A stretch of DNA of 64,000 nucleotides from Terriglobia bacterium (GCA_025363475.1 JANYDS010000023.1:1-64000); one strand, 5' to 3'; positions 8,572-18,715 are shown, numbered from the stretch's first letter. Notes: generated by a model from the sequence alone, not told the origin. Translations and numbers: made by a program.

Positions 8572-9392
8572 TGATCCCTACTATATCGTGTCGTCGGACG
8601 AAAATACCGGGTGGAGCGTCACGATCAGCACCTGCCACGCCGCCGGCGGGCGCGGCTAAGCTTCCCGTTTTCTTGGTTTTAGCCGACATCTGGTAAACAC
8701 ATTGGCCCCTGGTGCCGCATCATGAGTACGGGAGTCTCTTTGCGATTGAGCGGCGGCAATATGCAGGCTGCTCATGCAAGACTTCGGGCAGACTCCCATG
8801 AGAATTCTAATCTATTAGAAACAGGAGTGTTCCCGGAGAGTTTTTGTTGCTTCGGCTGGGCTGGCCGAAACCACCCTTGAAGGGTCAGATTGGCGTGACG
8901 CCAGCCGAAGCAGCCGCGAGGTGAACCAAACCACAATGAGACGGTGTGTGTTGAGCGTTGCCAGCGATTTGGTTGCGCCTTGCGCCTGGACTGGCCGCCG
9001 GCCTATTGACCCAGGTGGCTATGGATTTTGAATGCCGAGCCGTCAAGGGACATCAGCTGGCAGAAGCGTCTTTGCGTCTCGCATTTTGATCTATCGCCTG
9101 AGGACCGCCGTCGAGTATGGCGGCGGCGATTCCGTTCGTTGTGTGGCAGGTGCGGCCCCGTTCGGCTGGCGGGGCAAACCTCGACGCCCCGATGCCGCGA
9201 GGGCAACGCGCGGGTCCGGACTAATCTAATGCAATTCGTCAGAAGGTGTCGGTCGGTCTTTCCGGCAATCGGTAAGCGGCCACGAATCCGAGGCGGCCAA
9301 CTGTCCGGTCTGGCCCTTCGGGCGATGCTCTCGCGACGGAAGCGTCAGGACGATGAGAGCCCGGCATTGTTCTGTTTCCGGCAGCAGTTCGG
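8572..9392. other. Gene-poor spacer with short repeats
   Basis: No convincing gene. It should include the promoter of the minus-strand ACP operon at its left end. It holds a perfect 12-bp inverted repeat (8848-8859 with 8901-8912) and a 16-base word at 9161-9176 that also occurs at 4633-4648 beside the transposase remnant. The rest looks like decayed coding DNA, but I recognise no family. Confidence 0.5.
8848..8912. repeat. 12-bp perfect inverted repeat
   Basis: TGCTTCGGCTGG at 8848-8859 is matched by its exact reverse complement at 8901-8912, with a 41-nt loop. The same 12-mer occurs a third time at 4630-4641, next to the transposase remnant. It may be a leftover insertion-sequence end or a small palindromic repeat. 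Confidence 0.6.
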
Positions 9393-9547
9393 CCATGCTG
9401 TCAGGGCACCGGGTTTTAAAGGTGACGCTGCACCGAACACACGCGCCGGAGCGGGTGCGTTGAACAGCGGATCACTCGAACGGAGACCGCTGAAGTGTTC
9501 TGCCGGTGCTTTGCCAGAAGGCTGGTTCCGCTTCGTTTGATTTCCAT
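9393..9547 (-). pseudogene. Remnant of a cupin-domain protein
   Basis: Begins at ATG 9547 as M-E-I-K-R-S-G-T and, after a frame change of one base near A-K, continues as A-P-A-E-H-F-S-G then D-P-L-F-N-A-P-A-P-A-R-V up to K-P-G-A-L-T-A-W. This matches the first third of small cupins that usually read G-K-G-P-A-E..F-T-G...D-P-L-F and then A-R-T-A-W-H-T-H-P. The metal-binding half is missing. It lies 34 nt after the aldo/keto reductase remnant, the order in which these two genes often occur together. Confidence 0.7.
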
Positions 9548-9581
9548 TGATTTGGAACCTCTTCTTCTCGTGTTTGAAACT

Positions 9582-9970
<389 letters not shown>

Positions 9971-10303
9971 AACATTGACCGATCCGAGGTAACGTGCTAA
10001 CGGTAATGGTTTTTGCGCTATCTTACAAATAGAAAAGGTAATTCTGTTATCGGTTAGTTAGAACTGAATTGCTTGTTTTGGGGGATATTACAGGAAGGGA
10101 TGTTGCCGACAACTTCAATGGGAAATGAATTTGGCTCTGCGAAGGCTAGGTTTCCAGAGAAAGCAACGACCCACTAACTAAACGGAGAGGCTTCCAGGCC
10201 ATCACCTACCCCGGTTGACCTGTCCACTGGCCCGCCCGGAAGTAAACCAGTGAGTCTTTCGGCATCAAACCTTCACTTCAAACCCGTACGCCTCGCCTGG
10301 AAA
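9971..10303. other. Non-coding, AT-richer spacer
   Basis: About 330 nt between the AKR remnant and the end of the glycosyltransferase gene. It is visibly richer in A and T than its surroundings. I see no gene, tRNA or clear terminator in it. Confidence 0.5.
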
Positions 10304-11524
10304 TCACAAAATCCGGCGGTCGTGGACGCCCTGGAGCCCATACAGGGAAACATGCTCGCAGATGTTGCGCTGCAGGGTGAGTCGCTGCACGACGTCTGCG
10401 GCACCAGCCTCGCCCATTCGCCGGCGAAGTGCGGCATCTGTAACCAGACAGACCAGGCTGGCCGCGAGCCTGTCGGTATCGCGAACAGGCACCAGAAATC
10501 CGGACACACCCTCGGAGACTACCTCCGGAAGGGCGCCGGTCCGCGTGGCCACCACAGGCTTGCCGAAGGCCATTGCTTCCGCGACAACCCAACAAAACGC
10601 CTCCTGCCAGCGGGATGGCTGGCAGACGATATCGCTTGCAGTAAAAACTCCGTCCATAAAAACATCGGAGAGTTCACCAGCGAAGAGGAAGCTTGCCTGA
10701 ATACCTGCCGCGACCACAGCCCGGTTGCATTTATCTTTATCGGGACCGTCACCGACTACCAGGAAATAGGCTGAAGGGCACGCGCGCAGCACAATCTTCG
10801 CCGCAGCGATTAGATCGATCACACCCTTTTCGGGGATGAGCCAGCACACTTGGGTAATCAATACGCGGTCTGGCGGGATTCCCAGAAGGAGACGGAGGTC
10901 CCGTGCTTCCACGAGAGACGTGGCCACTCTTCCCATATCGATGCCATTCAGGACCACGTGCAACCGGCTGAGCGGAAGGCTGCGAAGTCCCAGCAGAGCA
11001 GACTGGGTATAGCGGCTAACGGAGATGACCCGATCAATAGGGTGGATGATCAGGCGTGCGAGAAGACGCTTCAGGGCCGGCTGGAGGGCAACCAGCACAT
11101 TTTCGGGCCGGGAAGCATGGTCGGTAAACAGGATGCGCTTGACGCCGAACCGTTTGGCCAGCCACGGAATCGGGGAGATGAGGCCCATGAAGTGCATATG
11201 CACCACGGACGGTCTGTGACGCCGCAACAGCCGACATACTGCCGGGACAGATTTCGTGTAGCGGGCACCGAAAACAGCGGGGTCAGCCTCCACCGAGAGG
11301 CCGGGAGTGTTCAGAAAGTTCTGGACAAGGGGAACCGGGTCGGAGGGGAAGCAGGCAACACTTCGCATGCCCAGTTGGTTCAGTTCGGTTGCGAGCGCTT
11401 TGACGAACATTGCGGTTCCATCGATTCGCTTCGGGTTAATATCAAAAAGCGAAAGGACCGTTTCCGGCACAACTGCTTTGGGGCCTTCCGCAGGGGGAGA
11501 ACACCCCGACGGTTCGGCGATCAA
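10304..11524 (-). CDS. Glycosyltransferase family 4 (GT-B fold)
   Basis: About 406 residues. The N-terminal half has the donor/acceptor cleft pattern (D-G-T-A-M-F-V, V-V-H-M-H-F-M-G-L) and the C-terminal Glycos_transf_1 domain has L-I-P-E-K-G-V, V-G-D-G-P-D, and E-A-F-C-W-V-V-A-E-A-M-A-F-G-K-P-V-V-A, the E-x7-E motif. It probably adds a sugar in a polysaccharide or glycolipid pathway at the cytoplasmic membrane. The start is a TTG overlapping the TGA of the upstream radical SAM gene (TTGA), which suggests translational coupling; no ATG is available before residue 39. Confidence 0.88.
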   Translation of the reverse strand: MIAEPSGCSPPAEGPKAVVPETVLSLFDINPKRIDGTAMFVKALATELNQLGMRSVACFPSDPVPLVQNFLNTPGLSVEADPAVFGARYTKSVPAVCRLLRRHRPSVVHMHFMGLISPIPWLAKRFGVKRILFTDHASRPENVLVALQPALKRLLARLIIHPIDRVISVSRYTQSALLGLRSLPLSRLHVVLNGIDMGRVATSLVEARDLRLLLGIPPDRVLITQVCWLIPEKGVIDLIAAAKIVLRACPSAYFLVVGDGPDKDKCNRAVVAAGIQASFLFAGELSDVFMDGVFTASDIVCQPSRWQEAFCWVVAEAMAFGKPVVATRTGALPEVVSEGVSGFLVPVRDTDRLAASLVCLVTDAALRRRMGEAGAADVVQRLTLQRNICEHVSLYGLQGVHDRRIL

Positions 11525-12618
11525 TTAAGAACCCTCAGCCGCGCTTCTTTCTTCTCCACCTCTGAAAACCGCCGCTCCATACAGCAGTCGCTTCTCCACC
11601 ACTCGGGGCGCGCATTCCAGATTTCCCGAATGGACTGACTTTTGATATTGCCGACGGGCGGGCTGGAGGCGCAAGGGGAAACGTCGCCATTCGATTGGAC
11701 CTGAATGGTAGTGAGAGCGCCGCAAAAGGGGCGCTCCTCATGTCCAGCGTGGCCCTGAACCCGAACGCGCAGCCCGTCCGGATCTTCAAAATAGCTGATC
11801 ATCGTGGTTAGCTGCGCCATGCTGTTGGCGATCGGGCTGCCAGCCTGTTTCAGGCGAATCAATTCCCGCACCTGTCGCACGGCTTTGGCGGTGTCGCGCG
11901 GCCATGTTGGCGAGTGATCGAACCAACGCGGATCCTCGACGGTGTTGTAGTTCTGCTCCACAGGCTGATAGAAGACGTCCATTCCATGCTGCGCCGCGAA
12001 GGCGGCAATGGCGGGGAGTTCATCCAGATTCTGGTCCATCACAACGGTCTTCAGGCGAATCGTGTAGGACAGGTTTTCTTCTTTGCGAAGTCTTACCAGG
12101 GATTGAAGGCTCGTCTCCGTGTATTCCCAGAACCGTTCACGTCCCCGGATTCTGTTGTGGGTCGCCCCGATGCCATCGACGGAAACTGTAACGCGACCCG
12201 GTTTGGCCCGCGCCATCTGCTGGATTCGGCTCTGTTCCATCCAGTAGCCGTGGGTCAGCACTTCGATATAGAGGCCAATGGACGATCCGTAGGCAACGAG
12301 TTCCGGGGTCCAGGGGCGCAACAGGGCTTCTCCTCCACTGAGTACAACATGCGCGGGACCCAGCCATTGGCGAAATTCCAGCAGCAGCCTCTTCCACTGT
12401 TCCACCGTCGGTGAGTCTTCCTGCCCGCGGTTCTTCCAGATGTCGCAGTGAACGCATTTCGCGTTGCAACGTTCGCTGATCAGGAGACCAATGGAAACGG
12501 GCCTGCAGAAAGATGCCAGACGCCCGCCCGCGGCACCCCTCAGCCGATAACTCAACCCATTTTGAACGCGACGAATGAGTGGAGCCAGTGTGGGGAGCAT
12601 ATTTGTGCCTCTAATCAT
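11521..12618 (-). CDS. Radical SAM protein with SPASM-like C-terminus
   Basis: A 365-residue enzyme from the ATG at 12618 (or 12600). The cluster-binding motif is C-N-A-K-C-V-H-C (CxxxCxxC). The SAM-binding glycine motif V-L-S-G-G-E follows. The C-terminal part has spaced Cys (F-C-G-A-L, S-P-C-A-S-S, D-C-C-M-E-R) and the G-N-I...S-I-R-E-I-W signature of SPASM/twitch radical SAM enzymes. A longer reading frame extends about 125 codons upstream but lacks family features and overlaps the kinase fragment on the other strand, so it is rejected. Coupled to the glycosyltransferase; substrate unknown, perhaps a sugar or peptide modification. Confidence 0.85.
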   Translation of the reverse strand: MIRGTNMLPTLAPLIRRVQNGLSYRLRGAAGGRLASFCRPVSIGLLISERCNAKCVHCDIWKNRGQEDSPTVEQWKRLLLEFRQWLGPAHVVLSGGEALLRPWTPELVAYGSSIGLYIEVLTHGYWMEQSRIQQMARAKPGRVTVSVDGIGATHNRIRGRERFWEYTETSLQSLVRLRKEENLSYTIRLKTVVMDQNLDELPAIAAFAAQHGMDVFYQPVEQNYNTVEDPRWFDHSPTWPRDTAKAVRQVRELIRLKQAGSPIANSMAQLTTMISYFEDPDGLRVRVQGHAGHEERPFCGALTTIQVQSNGDVSPCASSPPVGNIKSQSIREIWNARPEWWRSDCCMERRFSEVEKKEARLRVLN

Positions 12619-12735
12619 TATAAGAAGAGTTGCACCTTTTCTGTAGGTTCCGTCACTCCCCAACGGGTCCCATAGGTACTCCCGTGGCATTCCGGATGAT
12701 GCAGGCACGGTCGCGCCAGCTCTCCAGGGATTTCT

Positions 12736-14070
12736 TTGCACATCTGTTTCGCATCTCCCGAATATCCACCCGCACCGCACGAGTCCGGCGGCGAAATGGT
12801 GGGGGTTGTCAGCGTCCGGAGCACGGAAGAAGTCGGCCGTTTCACTGAAGCTGACCAGCGCCTGCTTTCCACCATCGCTACATCGATTGGCGTGGCCGTC
12901 CACAACGCACACTTGTTTGAAGAAGCGCGGGTAGCGCGCGAGTTTGCCGAACAGGCCGACGAAGCCAAGACAACGTTCCTTTCCACCGTGAGCCACGAAC
13001 TGCGCAGGCCGCTCACTTCCGTGCTGGGCTTCGCCAAAATCATCCGCCGGCGCCTGGACGAGGTGCTGTTCCCTCTCATTCCGGAAGACGACAAGAAAGT
13101 CGCCCGTACCAAAATCCAGGTATCCCAGAATCTGGACGTCGTAGTCAGCGAAGGCGAACGCCTGACCAAGCTCATCAACGACGTGCTCGATCTGGCCAAG
13201 ATCAACGCCGGGAAACTCACCTGGAACATGGCCCAGGTCTCCATCGCCGAAGTGATCGAGCGCGCCATCGCCGCTACCTCATCTCTGGTGGATGCCAAAA
13301 AGCTGGAGCTCACGCGCAACGTTGACGCGGAGTTGCCCCTGATCACGGGCGACAGCGATCGGTTGATTCAGGTGGTGATCAACCTGATCTCCAACGCCGT
13401 AAAGTTTACCGAGGCGGGTACCGTGACCTGCGCCGCTGCAAAGCGCGACGGCGAACTCGTCGTCAGCATCACGGACTCGGGCATCGGCATCCGGCCCGAT
13501 GACCAGCCGAAAGTCTTCGAAAAGTTCAAGCAGGTGGGCGACACCCTGACCGACAAGCCACAAGGCACCGGCCTCGGTCTGCCCATCTCCCGCGAAATTG
13601 TGGAACACCACGGCGGTCGCATGTGGCTTGAAAGCGAGATCGGCAAGGGGAGCACATTCTATTTCTCGCTGCCCATACCCGGCGAGATCGGCGCGCCGCG
13701 AACCCTGGATTTCAATGCCCTGGTGCGCCAGCTGCGGGACAATGTCGCGAGCCGTCAGCCGCGACCGCAGTCGGTCCTGGTGGTGGATGACGATCCCAAC
13801 ATCCGCGGCGTGCTCCAGCAGGAATTCGTCGAAGCCGGATATGCGGTGCGCCTGGCTGAAAACGGACGTCAGGCCCTGGCCATGATCCGCGAAGAAAGTC
13901 CCGGCCTGGTCATTCTCGACGTGATGATGCCCGAGATGAACGGCTTCGACGTGGCTGCGGTCTTAAAGAACGACCCGGCCAACATGGACATCCCGATCAT
14001 CATTCTCTCCATCGTGGAAGACAAAGAACGCGGCTTCCGCCTGGGGGTGGATCGCTACCTCACCATGTAG
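12736..14070 (+). pseudogene. Internal fragment of a GAF hybrid histidine kinase, fused to a glycosyltransferase-like head
   Basis: An open frame of 444 codons from a TTG. Residues 2-19 (H-I-C-F-A-S-P-E-Y-P-P-A-P-H) look like the start of a family 4 glycosyltransferase. From residue 20 it is the last third of a GAF domain (R-L-L-S-T-I-A-T-S-I-G-V-A), then coiled linker, HisKA (S-H-E-L-R-R-P-L-T-S), HATPase with N and G boxes (N-L-I-S-N-A-V-K-F; G-T-G-L-G-L-P), and a receiver with D-D-D-P and L-D-V-M-M-P-E-M. The receiver stops at D-R-Y-L-T, exactly where Lys-Pro should follow. Both ends are therefore cut. It may still be translated, but it is not a natural full gene. Confidence 0.75.
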
Positions 14071-14412
14071 TGCGTCACTCGCCCGGAGGACGCCGCCCTT
14101 AACGTTGACAGCACCGAGCAAACGGCTTTCCGTTGACCGGTAGACTTCGGTAGTCAGGCTGACCCGCTGAAAGACGCCACGGGCGATATCGGCCAGCAAT
14201 TTGCCGTGGATTTCCTTCGCCCCTTCGCTCGTCAAGATACCCTCGCTGCGGAGTCTGCAAAGGGAAGATGCGACTTCTGTGGCACACAAGTCGGAGAGGA
14301 ACAAATTATCTCCCCGCCATAGCATCTCGTTCAGAGGTTCACTGAACTGGTCCGGAACGTACACGCGAACCAAAGCACTGGAATCGACGTACCAGGCATC
14401 AGATGCGATCAT
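13963..14412 (-). pseudogene. PIN-domain toxin (VapC-like), C-terminus lost
   Basis: The first about 116 residues (14412 down to about 14064) are a PIN RNase: Y-V-D-S-S-A-L-V with the first Asp, A-T-E-V-A-S-S-L with the conserved Glu, and A-S-D-A-L-H with the third acidic residue. After D-A-L-H the normal L-A...T-x-D end is missing, and the frame runs into the antisense of the kinase fragment to a stop at 13963. The fourth acidic residue is lost, so activity is doubtful. Its start overlaps the antitoxin gene by 14 nt. Confidence 0.75.
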
Positions 14413-14644
14413 CCCGGTCCTCGGAAATGATCGCGGAAAGACGGCTGCCTGTGTCTGGGGGGAGGTTCAGACTGGCGCGGAATTCGGAGAGATCCGGGAA
14501 TCGCGGCCTTGGGGTTTTGGGAGGGGCTGAGAGCACGGCCACAGCTTTTCCCCGGTCGGTAATCGTAACTTCTTCGCCTGCCTTCACCAGTTCGATGAGG
14601 GTGGAGAGGTTTTGCCGGGCTTCGCGAATGCCAGCGGTTCTCAT
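14399..14644 (-). CDS. Phd/YefM-type antitoxin
   Basis: An 81-residue antitoxin from the ATG at 14644. The N-terminal fold is recognisable: R-E-A-R-Q-N-L-S-T-L-I-E-L-V-K-A-G-E-E-V, then I-T-D-R-G-K-A-V-A-V-L. The C-terminal tail would neutralise the PIN toxin encoded directly downstream, with which it overlaps. Such antitoxins bind their own promoter, here upstream toward the M16 peptidase gene. The antitoxin looks intact although its toxin is truncated. Confidence 0.85.
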   Translation of the reverse strand: MRTAGIREARQNLSTLIELVKAGEEVTITDRGKAVAVLSAPPKTPRPRFPDLSEFRASLNLPPDTGSRLSAIISEDRDDRI

Positions 14645-14729
14645 GGCTCTATGTGCTACATGTAGCACAGAGCGTCAAAACGCGCCCAGGCAGCCCGCTC
14701 CGGCAGCCCGGTGTAGTAACGTAATCTTC

Positions 14730-17468
14730 ATGCGCTTCAGAGTGATTGCTGCCGCCCTGGCATTGACTGTTTCAGCCTTTTCCCAGACCTTGCCGAAGGG
14801 CGTGGAGAAGAAAGCTTCGATGGGTGGAATTACTGAATATTCCTACCCCAACGGTTTACGGGTGCTGCTGTTTCCTGACCCGTCCAGCCCGAAGGTGACG
14901 GTGAACATGAACTATATGGTGGGTTCACGTCATGAGGGTTATGGCGAGAGTGGCATGGCGCACCTGCTTGAGCACATGAACTTCATCATGTCGACGAACG
15001 GGCGGGATATCAAACGGGAGCTGGCTGACCATGGCGGGCAATTTAACGGGACCACCAGTTTCGACCGCACCAATTATTTCGAAACCGTGACAGCAACTGA
15101 TGACAACCTGAAGTGGGCGCTGGGTCTGGAGGCCGAGCGCATGGTGAACATGCGGATCGAGAAGCAGTTGCTCGACACGGAGATGACCGTGGTGCGCAAC
15201 GAGTTTGAGCGCGGCGAGAACAGTCCGGAACGAGTTTTGATGGAGCGCGTGTTTTCTACAGCGTACCTGTGGCATAACTACGGAAAGTCTACAATCGGTT
15301 CACGGGCGGACATTGAAAAGGTCCCGATCGACCGGCTGGCAGCTTTTTATCGCAAGTATTACCAGCCGGACAATGCCATTCTGATCATTGCCGGTAAGTT
15401 CGACGAAGCCAGGGCGCTGGCTATGGTGGCGGAAACATCGGGAGCGATTCCGCGTCCCGCGCGGGTACTCGAAAAGACCTACACGACGGAGCCGGTACAG
15501 GATGGCGAGCGTTCCGTGGAACTGCGACGCGTGGGAAATAATCAGGCGCTGATGATTGCGTGGCATGCGCCCGCTTTCGCGCACCCCGATTCCGCCGCCC
15601 TCGAAGTGCTGAGCGGCGTTCTGGCGACCGGCGGTGGACGTGGCGGCGGGGGTACAGGGCGCCTCTATAAAGCGCTGGTCGATAACAAGAAGGCGCTCTC
15701 GGTGAGCATGGGATACGAAGAGCTCCATGATCCTGGTATTGTGATCGCAGAGGCGACGCTCAACAAAGACCAGTCGCTTGAAGAAGCACGTAAAACCATT
15801 CTTGAGACGATTGCCGGCGTGGCTACTGAGCCGCCAACGAAAGATGAAGTGGAAAAGGTAAAGTCGCGCATTCTGCAAAGCATGGAAATGATCATGGCGA
15901 ATTCACAGCAGGCTGCGATGGTGCTGACAGATTCCATTTCGAGCGGTGACTGGCGGTTATTCTTCCTCAACTATGAGGAATTGAAAACGGTGACGCCGGA
16001 AGACGTTGTGCGCGTCGCGAAGACTTACTTCAAGGCTTCCAACCGGACGGTGGGGGAATTCATCCCCACCGATGCGCCTGATCGCACGGAAGTGCCGGAA
16101 GCACCGTCTCTTGAATCGCAATTCAAGGATTTCAAAGGTGGGATGGTCGTGGCGGCAGGAGAGGTGTTTGACCCGACTCCGGCGAATATCGAAAAGCATT
16201 TAACGCGGGTTGTTCTGCCCGGCGGCCTGCACCTGGTGATGCTGCCGAAGAGTACGCGCGGCGGAGTGGTCTCGGCATCGATTGATTTGAACTTTGGCGA
16301 TGAAAAATCGCTGGTGGGCAAGCGACCTGCGGCTGGCATGGCTGGTTCACTGCTGATGCGCGGCACGCAGCACCACACGCGGCAGCAAATTCAGGACGAG
16401 ATGGTGAGACTGAATGCGCGGATCAATGTGAATGGCGGAACGAGCGGGGCCAGTGCCAGCATTCAGACAACTGAAGCAAATCTGATTCCGGCACTTCAGC
16501 TTGTGGCGGAAATCCTGCGGGAACCTTCGTTCCCGGAGTCGGAGTTCGATCAGGTGAAGAAGCAGCGGCTTGCCGGTTTGGAGAATGGCAAGACTGACCC
16601 GGGGAGCCTGGCGCAGTTGGCTCTGACACGGGCGCTGAATCCTTATCCGCGGCAGGATGTTCGTTATGTGGGTACGCTCGATGAGAACATCGCCGAGATC
16701 AATGCCGTAACGCTGGATGACGCGAAGAAGTTCCATTCGCAATTTTATGGTGCTTCGAACGGAGCCCTGATTGTTAGCGGGCAGTTTGATCCTGCTATTT
16801 TGCGCAAGACGGCGGAAGAACTTTTTGGAGCGTGGAGAAGCCCTGTAGCCTACCAGCGCATTACCGCCCGGTACCAGAAACTGGAACCGGTCAACGTGAA
16901 GATTGAAGCTCCCGACAAGCAGAATGCCACATTTGAGGCGGGGCTCAACCTGGCGCTGACGGATACGGATCCGGATTATCCGGCGATGGTACTGGCGAAT
17001 TACATGTTTGGTAGTTCAACAGGGTCACGGCTATTTGAACGGATTCGCAACCGGGAAGGGTTGACCTATGGAGTGAATTCGCGGTTCGCCGTGCCGAGCG
17101 AAGGGGACGCGGCAAGTTTCGGGGGAACCGCCAGCGCCAAGGCGGAGAACACGCCGAGGGTGGAAGCAAGCTTTATCGATGAACTGCGCAAGACGGTGGA
17201 CAAGGGATTCACTGCTGCGGAAGTGGATGCGGCAAAAAAAGCACTGCGGGATGAACGCAGCGTGGGCCGGTCTCAGGATGGGCAACTGCTGCGGATTCTC
17301 GCGATCCGGGAGGACACCGGGCGAACCATGAAGTGGGATGAAGATATGGATGCGAAACTGGCGGCGCTGACTGCGGAGCAGGTGAGTGCGGCGTTCAAAC
17401 GCCATATTGACCCTTCGGCGTTATCGATTGTGAAGGCCGGGGATTTCAAGACGGCGAAGGTTTACTGA
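14730..17468 (+). CDS. Secreted zinc metalloprotease, fused double M16 domain
   Basis: 912 residues from the ATG at 14730. The signal peptide is M-R-F-R-V-I-A-A-A-L-A-L followed by V-S-A-F-S. The first M16 half has the inverted zinc motif H-L-L-E-H about 70 residues into the mature protein and a downstream E-x6-E region (N-E-F-E-R-G-E). The second half (from about residue 480) keeps the M16 fold but lacks HxxEH, which is normal for the inactive partner domain. Together they form one clam-shell peptidase in a single chain, probably periplasmic. It converges with dinB, overlapping by 7 nt. A reading frame extending upstream to 14403 only overlaps the antitoxin and is not used. Confidence 0.93.
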   Translation: MRFRVIAAALALTVSAFSQTLPKGVEKKASMGGITEYSYPNGLRVLLFPDPSSPKVTVNMNYMVGSRHEGYGESGMAHLLEHMNFIMSTNGRDIKRELADHGGQFNGTTSFDRTNYFETVTATDDNLKWALGLEAERMVNMRIEKQLLDTEMTVVRNEFERGENSPERVLMERVFSTAYLWHNYGKSTIGSRADIEKVPIDRLAAFYRKYYQPDNAILIIAGKFDEARALAMVAETSGAIPRPARVLEKTYTTEPVQDGERSVELRRVGNNQALMIAWHAPAFAHPDSAALEVLSGVLATGGGRGGGGTGRLYKALVDNKKALSVSMGYEELHDPGIVIAEATLNKDQSLEEARKTILETIAGVATEPPTKDEVEKVKSRILQSMEMIMANSQQAAMVLTDSISSGDWRLFFLNYEELKTVTPEDVVRVAKTYFKASNRTVGEFIPTDAPDRTEVPEAPSLESQFKDFKGGMVVAAGEVFDPTPANIEKHLTRVVLPGGLHLVMLPKSTRGGVVSASIDLNFGDEKSLVGKRPAAGMAGSLLMRGTQHHTRQQIQDEMVRLNARINVNGGTSGASASIQTTEANLIPALQLVAEILREPSFPESEFDQVKKQRLAGLENGKTDPGSLAQLALTRALNPYPRQDVRYVGTLDENIAEINAVTLDDAKKFHSQFYGASNGALIVSGQFDPAILRKTAEELFGAWRSPVAYQRITARYQKLEPVNVKIEAPDKQNATFEAGLNLALTDTDPDYPAMVLANYMFGSSTGSRLFERIRNREGLTYGVNSRFAVPSEGDAASFGGTASAKAENTPRVEASFIDELRKTVDKGFTAAEVDAAKKALRDERSVGRSQDGQLLRILAIREDTGRTMKWDEDMDAKLAALTAEQVSAAFKRHIDPSALSIVKAGDFKTAKVY

Positions 17469-18715
17469 CCGGTTTTTTTTGGTTTGGCCGGTTCTTTACC
17501 CGGGAGCGCGGCGGGGTTATCCTGCACGCGCTCTTTGTAGCGTCCGCGCATTCCTGAACCGAGGGCGACGGCGGATTCACCAAAGCGGTCGCGCAGGGCG
17601 TCGGCAGCTTCGAGGGCTTTGCGCCAGCGTTCGGTGCGTCCACCGTCCATGAGATCGAGTTGGCCCTGGTCATGTTCAAAGCTGGATGTATTTACGCCGA
17701 GCAGGCGGATGGTCCGGCGGGGATCCCAATTGTCATTGAGCAGTTTGCGAGTATGTTCAATGAGGTCAATATCCAGTTGCGTGGGTGATGAGAAGGTGTG
17801 CGCCCGGGTGATGGTAGTGAAGTCGGAATAGCGCAGTTTCAGGTGCATGGTCCGGGCGAAAAGATGGTGTTCGCGCAGACGCCGGGCGACTTTTTCTGAC
17901 AGGTGGGCGAGGGTGGCTTCGAGCTGGCCGCAGTCTTTGGTATCGACTCCGAAGGTATGTTCATGGCTGATGGATTTGGGGTCGCCGCGTTCGCCGATTT
18001 CCGAATCAAACCACCCACCTGAATCAAGCCCCTGTGCCTTGCCTGCCAGAGCGAGGCCCCACTTGCCGAAGCGGGCTTCGAGGGTTTTTTCTTCGAGAAT
18101 TGCGAGGTCACCGATGAGGCGGATACCCACTTCGTGCAGGTTCTTTTCCATTACTTTGCCGACACCGGGAATGCGGCGGACTTCGAGCGGGGCAAGGAAG
18201 CGGGATTCCACGCCGGGGAGCACATGAAGAATGCCGTTGGGCTTGGCCTGATCGGACGCGATCTTGGCGACCAGACGAGATGTTGCAATGCCGATGGAGC
18301 AGTTCAGCTGCGTTTCGGCTTTCATCATTTCGTGCAGGGTATGAGCGGCTCGCAGCGTGGGGCCGTGCAGGCGTTCGGTACCGGACATATCGAGGTAGGC
18401 TTCGTCGACGGACGCCATTTCGACCAAAGGCGAAAAGCGTCGCAGGATTTCATAAACGCGGCCTGAATAGTCGCGATAGCGTTCCGGATGACCTTCAACA
18501 AAGATGGCGTGAGGACAGAGTTTGTAGGCGGTGCGGAGGGGCAGGGCGGAATGTACGCCGAATTTACGGGCTTCGTAGGATGCGGCGCTGACTACGCCGC
18601 GTTCATCGGGCTTGCCGCCAACGACGACGGCCTTGCCTTTAAGCGAGGGATCGAAGAGTTCTTCCACGGAAACGAAGAACGCGTCCATATCGACATGGAA
18701 GACTACCCGGTTCAC
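17462..18715 (-). CDS. dinB: DNA polymerase IV (Y-family)
   Basis: 417 residues, typical of DinB plus a longer basic tail. Catalytic carboxylates are visible in H-V-D-M-D-A-F-F at the N-terminus and S-V-D-E-A-Y-L-D at about 105. A helix-hairpin-helix region follows (R-I-P-G-V-G-K-V). The little-finger domain occupies the last about 120 residues. It performs translesion synthesis. It overlaps prmC by 4 nt, forming the end of a prfA-prmC-dinB operon; no SOS box was identified. Confidence 0.95.
   Translation of the reverse strand: MNRVVFHVDMDAFFVSVEELFDPSLKGKAVVVGGKPDERGVVSAASYEARKFGVHSALPLRTAYKLCPHAIFVEGHPERYRDYSGRVYEILRRFSPLVEMASVDEAYLDMSGTERLHGPTLRAAHTLHEMMKAETQLNCSIGIATSRLVAKIASDQAKPNGILHVLPGVESRFLAPLEVRRIPGVGKVMEKNLHEVGIRLIGDLAILEEKTLEARFGKWGLALAGKAQGLDSGGWFDSEIGERGDPKSISHEHTFGVDTKDCGQLEATLAHLSEKVARRLREHHLFARTMHLKLRYSDFTTITRAHTFSSPTQLDIDLIEHTRKLLNDNWDPRRTIRLLGVNTSSFEHDQGQLDLMDGGRTERWRKALEAADALRDRFGESAVALGSGMRGRYKERVQDNPAALPGKEPAKPKKTGQ

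Noticed and set aside
12619-12996. N-terminal extension of the radical SAM protein
   Set aside because: About 125 codons without family features that overlap the kinase fragment; the ATG at 12618 gives a normal-length enzyme.
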